This document shows, piece by piece, positions 62,474 through 64,000 of a stretch of DNA of 64,000 bases. Numbering within the stretch: the first letter of the stretch is position 1; each line of letters begins with the position of its first letter. The notes under the pieces were generated by a model, which saw only the letters and a list, made by a program, of their open reading frames with translations, had not been told where the DNA came from and did no database searches. Source of the DNA: Bacteroidia bacterium (GTDB lineage: Bacteria > Bacteroidota > Bacteroidia > SXHM01); contig JAJVIC010000009.1 of assembly GCA_022072225.1 (NCBI GenBank), positions 62,001-126,000 on the forward strand, written 5' to 3'. The position numbers and the translations under genes are program-made.

Positions 62474-62863
62474 ATGAAACGAATACCATTAACCTTTATT
62501 ATTTTAGTAGTTATAGTCTGCTTTGTCGGTTGCGCAAAGTCTTTTATCACTAATACCTGGAAGGTTGATAAATTTGAGCGTAATGGTGTTGACGAAACTC
62601 AGAGTTTTCAGCAGGTGTTATTTATAGATTACAAGCTTACTCTCGAAGATGGCGGTGATTATGTTGAATACGCCAAGGTAATTGGAATACCTACTACTAA
62701 AACCGGAACATGGAAGTTTCTAAATGGCAATAAAAACATTGAGCTCATAGAAGATGGCAGTAATACAATAAGAAATTTTGAGTGTAATAAACTTACTGCA
62801 AATGAGATGGTGGTAACACTTTACGGAAACGATACACAGAAATATTACCTCTCTCCGAAATAA
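62474..62863 (+). CDS. Small lipocalin-like lipoprotein
   Basis: 129 aa from the ATG at 62474; the longer frame from 62456 starts in the -7 box. Lipobox FVGC (Cys near residue 19). The mature part, ITNTWKVDKFERNG near the start, then TGTWKFLNGNKNIELIED, resembles the lipocalin-like domain common in Bacteroidota lipoproteins. Probably anchored in a membrane and facing the periplasm or surface. Function unknown. Confidence 0.75.
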   Translation: MKRIPLTFIILVVIVCFVGCAKSFITNTWKVDKFERNGVDETQSFQQVLFIDYKLTLEDGGDYVEYAKVIGIPTTKTGTWKFLNGNKNIELIEDGSNTIRNFECNKLTANEMVVTLYGNDTQKYYLSPK

Positions 62864-62867
62864 GCAT

Positions 62868-63032
62868 TTGAATTATTTTCTTCTTCTGATTTTTATCTTA
62901 CTGGTGTTTGTTCCTGTTATGGGACACATCCGCAATCGCCCTGGAACCCCACGTTGGTTAAGTGTTTTGTTATTTGTTATCCTTATGGCAACTGTTTTTT
63001 CCGCAATACTTTTTGGATTAATCTTTAAATAA
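62868..63032 (+). CDS. Small two-helix membrane protein
   Basis: 54 aa with a TTG start, too short for usual cut-offs. Two hydrophobic segments (YFLLLIFILLVFVPVMG and VLLFVILMATVFSAILFGLI) joined by a basic polar loop (HIRNRPGTPRWLS). It starts 4 nt after the lipoprotein stop and ends in the terminator. The layout resembles small inner-membrane hairpin proteins; no family recognised. Confidence 0.5.
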   Translation: MNYFLLLIFILLVFVPVMGHIRNRPGTPRWLSVLLFVILMATVFSAILFGLIFK

Positions 63033-63059
63033 AAAAAGGGGCTTAAGCCCCTTTTTTTA
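63031..63059. terminator. Bidirectional terminator
   Basis: AAAAAAAGGGGCTTAAGCCCC followed by seven T residues, a palindrome between convergent genes. Its 5' end overlaps the stop codon of the small membrane protein. Confidence 0.85.
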
Positions 63060-63060
63060 T

Positions 63061-64000
63061 TTACGCAATTTTCCAGGTGTTGCTTCCTTTTAAAAGCTTG
63101 TCTAAATCACCTTTCCCTGATTTTGAAATGCTGTTTGTTATTTGTTCTACAAGAGCATCTTCGTAGCAATAACGTGTTTCAGTATAGAAAACACCAAAAG
63201 GACGAGGTAAATGACCTTCAGTTTTGGGGTTATCAAAAAAGCGGCTTAATAGACCCGCTTTTACACGGTCTGTTTCATCGTGTATCCACAAATCGCTGGC
63301 AGCAGCACCGTTTGCAAGGTCTACAATAATCGGTTTAAATCCGTCAAGTTTTATTCCTTTTGTTTTTCCTTCACCAAAAATCAATGGTTTCCCTTGCTCC
63401 AGAAAAAGTGTTTCTGCCGCTTTAGTTTCTTTATCGGTGTATATAAAGAAAGCACCATCATTAAACACGTTGCAGTTCTGGTAAATTTCAACCATTGAGG
63501 TTCCTTTATGGTCATTGGCACGTTTTAATACATCACGCAAATGATTGGGATCTCTGTCCATGGTGCGTGCAATAAAAGTTGCATCAGCTCCCAGGCAGAG
63601 TGCCAGTGGATTAAACGGATGGTCAATAGAACCCATCGGTGATGATTTTGTAATTTTTCCTTCTTCTGATGCTGGCGAGTATTGCCCTTTTGTCAAACCG
63701 TAAATCTGATTATTAAAGAGTAGAATATTTACGTTGAAATTTTTTCTCAGAATATGAATGAGGTGATTGCCGCCAATAGATAATGCATCACCATCTCCGG
63801 TTACAATCCAAACACTGAGTTCAGGTCTTGCAGCTTTCAGCCCGCTTGCAATGGCGGTAGCGCGGCCATGAATACTGTGCATTCCGAATGTTTCCATATA
63901 ATATGGGAAACGTGAAGAGCATCCGATTCCGGAAACGAAAACAAGATCTTCACGCTTAATTCCTAATTCAGGAATAACTTTCTGTACCTGTTTTAATATA
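63061..64000 (-). CDS. 2-oxoacid:ferredoxin oxidoreductase beta subunit, 5' end outside window
   Basis: The frame continues to the right edge, past the internal ATG at 63897: the residues before it read VFVSGIGCSSRFPYYMETFG, normal for this family, so the N-terminus with the first CxxC cysteines lies outside. Thiamine diphosphate motif GDGDALSIGGNHLIHILRKN (shortened) then LLFNNQIYGLTKGQYSP. With the alpha/gamma subunit it oxidises 2-oxoglutarate or another 2-oxoacid to the acyl-CoA and reduces ferredoxin. Likely KorB-type, but the substrate is not certain. Confidence 0.92.
   Translation of the reverse strand, partial: ILKQVQKVIPELGIKREDLVFVSGIGCSSRFPYYMETFGMHSIHGRATAIASGLKAARPELSVWIVTGDGDALSIGGNHLIHILRKNFNVNILLFNNQIYGLTKGQYSPASEEGKITKSSPMGSIDHPFNPLALCLGADATFIARTMDRDPNHLRDVLKRANDHKGTSMVEIYQNCNVFNDGAFFIYTDKETKAAETLFLEQGKPLIFGEGKTKGIKLDGFKPIIVDLANGAAASDLWIHDETDRVKAGLLSRFFDNPKTEGHLPRPFGVFYTETRYCYEDALVEQITNSISKSGKGDLDKLLKGSNTWKIA

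Noticed and set aside
1-64000. tRNA, rRNA or transposase genes
   Set aside because: None recognised by eye on either strand. A tRNAscan or IS search would be needed to exclude them fully.

Overview
The window comes from the chromosome of a Bacteroidota bacterium. The evidence is a near-complete Bacteroidota-type division and cell wall (dcw) cluster, gliding genes gldB and gldC, several proteins with type IX secretion (T9SS) C-terminal sorting domains, a DUF5686 protein with a CarboxypepD_reg domain, and many promoters of the Bacteroidota form TTTG-N18-21-TAnnTTTG. Genus cannot be fixed from the sequence. I saw no rRNA, tRNA, prophage or transposase gene.

Layout. 0-7.7 kb: a surface lamin-tail/Ig protein cut by the left edge, a secreted phosphoesterase, a UbiA-like membrane protein, a DUF5686 outer-membrane protein and a DUF1761 protein. 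7.8-18.7 kb: metabolic genes, namely pyruvate dehydrogenase E1 alpha and E1 beta split around glyS, rnhB, kynU, hemL, a CrtI-like oxidoreductase, a LysE-type exporter, a TauE/SafE protein and a PaaE-like reductase. 18.7-25.1 kb: an accessory stretch with dispersed repeats, an Eco57I-like adenine methyltransferase beside a candidate PD-(D/E)XK nuclease, a 21-bp tandem array and an orphan CarboxypepD_reg protein. 25.2-27.0 kb: rnd and a DUF2461 gene. 27.2-43.6 kb (all minus strand): mraZ-rsmH-ftsL-ftsI-murE-mraY-murD-[MurD C-terminal-domain protein]-ftsW-murG-murC-ftsQ-ftsA-ftsZ. It makes peptidoglycan precursors from UDP-MurNAc (murC, murD, murE, mraY, murG), supplies the septal synthase FtsW/FtsI, and builds the FtsA/FtsZ ring. 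murF and ddl are not here. 43.9-53.7 kb: an alpha/beta hydrolase, engB, a gliding-type PKD protein, gldC/gldB, a PorT-like barrel, a VOC protein, a C45-type hydrolase, a GxxExxY gene inside terminal inverted repeats, and a PaaK-like ligase. 53.8-56.1 kb: a second accessory island with another 21-bp array. 56.1-64 kb: pyrR-pyrB, a STAS protein, three tandem T9SS cargo genes, rnz, a LuxR-type response regulator, small membrane and lipoproteins, and the beta subunit of a 2-oxoacid:ferredoxin oxidoreductase cut by the right edge.

The most unusual points are: two unrelated tandem arrays that both keep an exact 21-bp period and both precede an orphan gene; a GxxExxY gene enclosed by perfect 24-bp inverted repeats; a free-standing MurD C-terminal domain inside the dcw operon; a terminator-shaped hairpin embedded in the start of the rnz reading frame; and a three-unit 10-bp repeat upstream of mraZ that resembles an MraZ operator.
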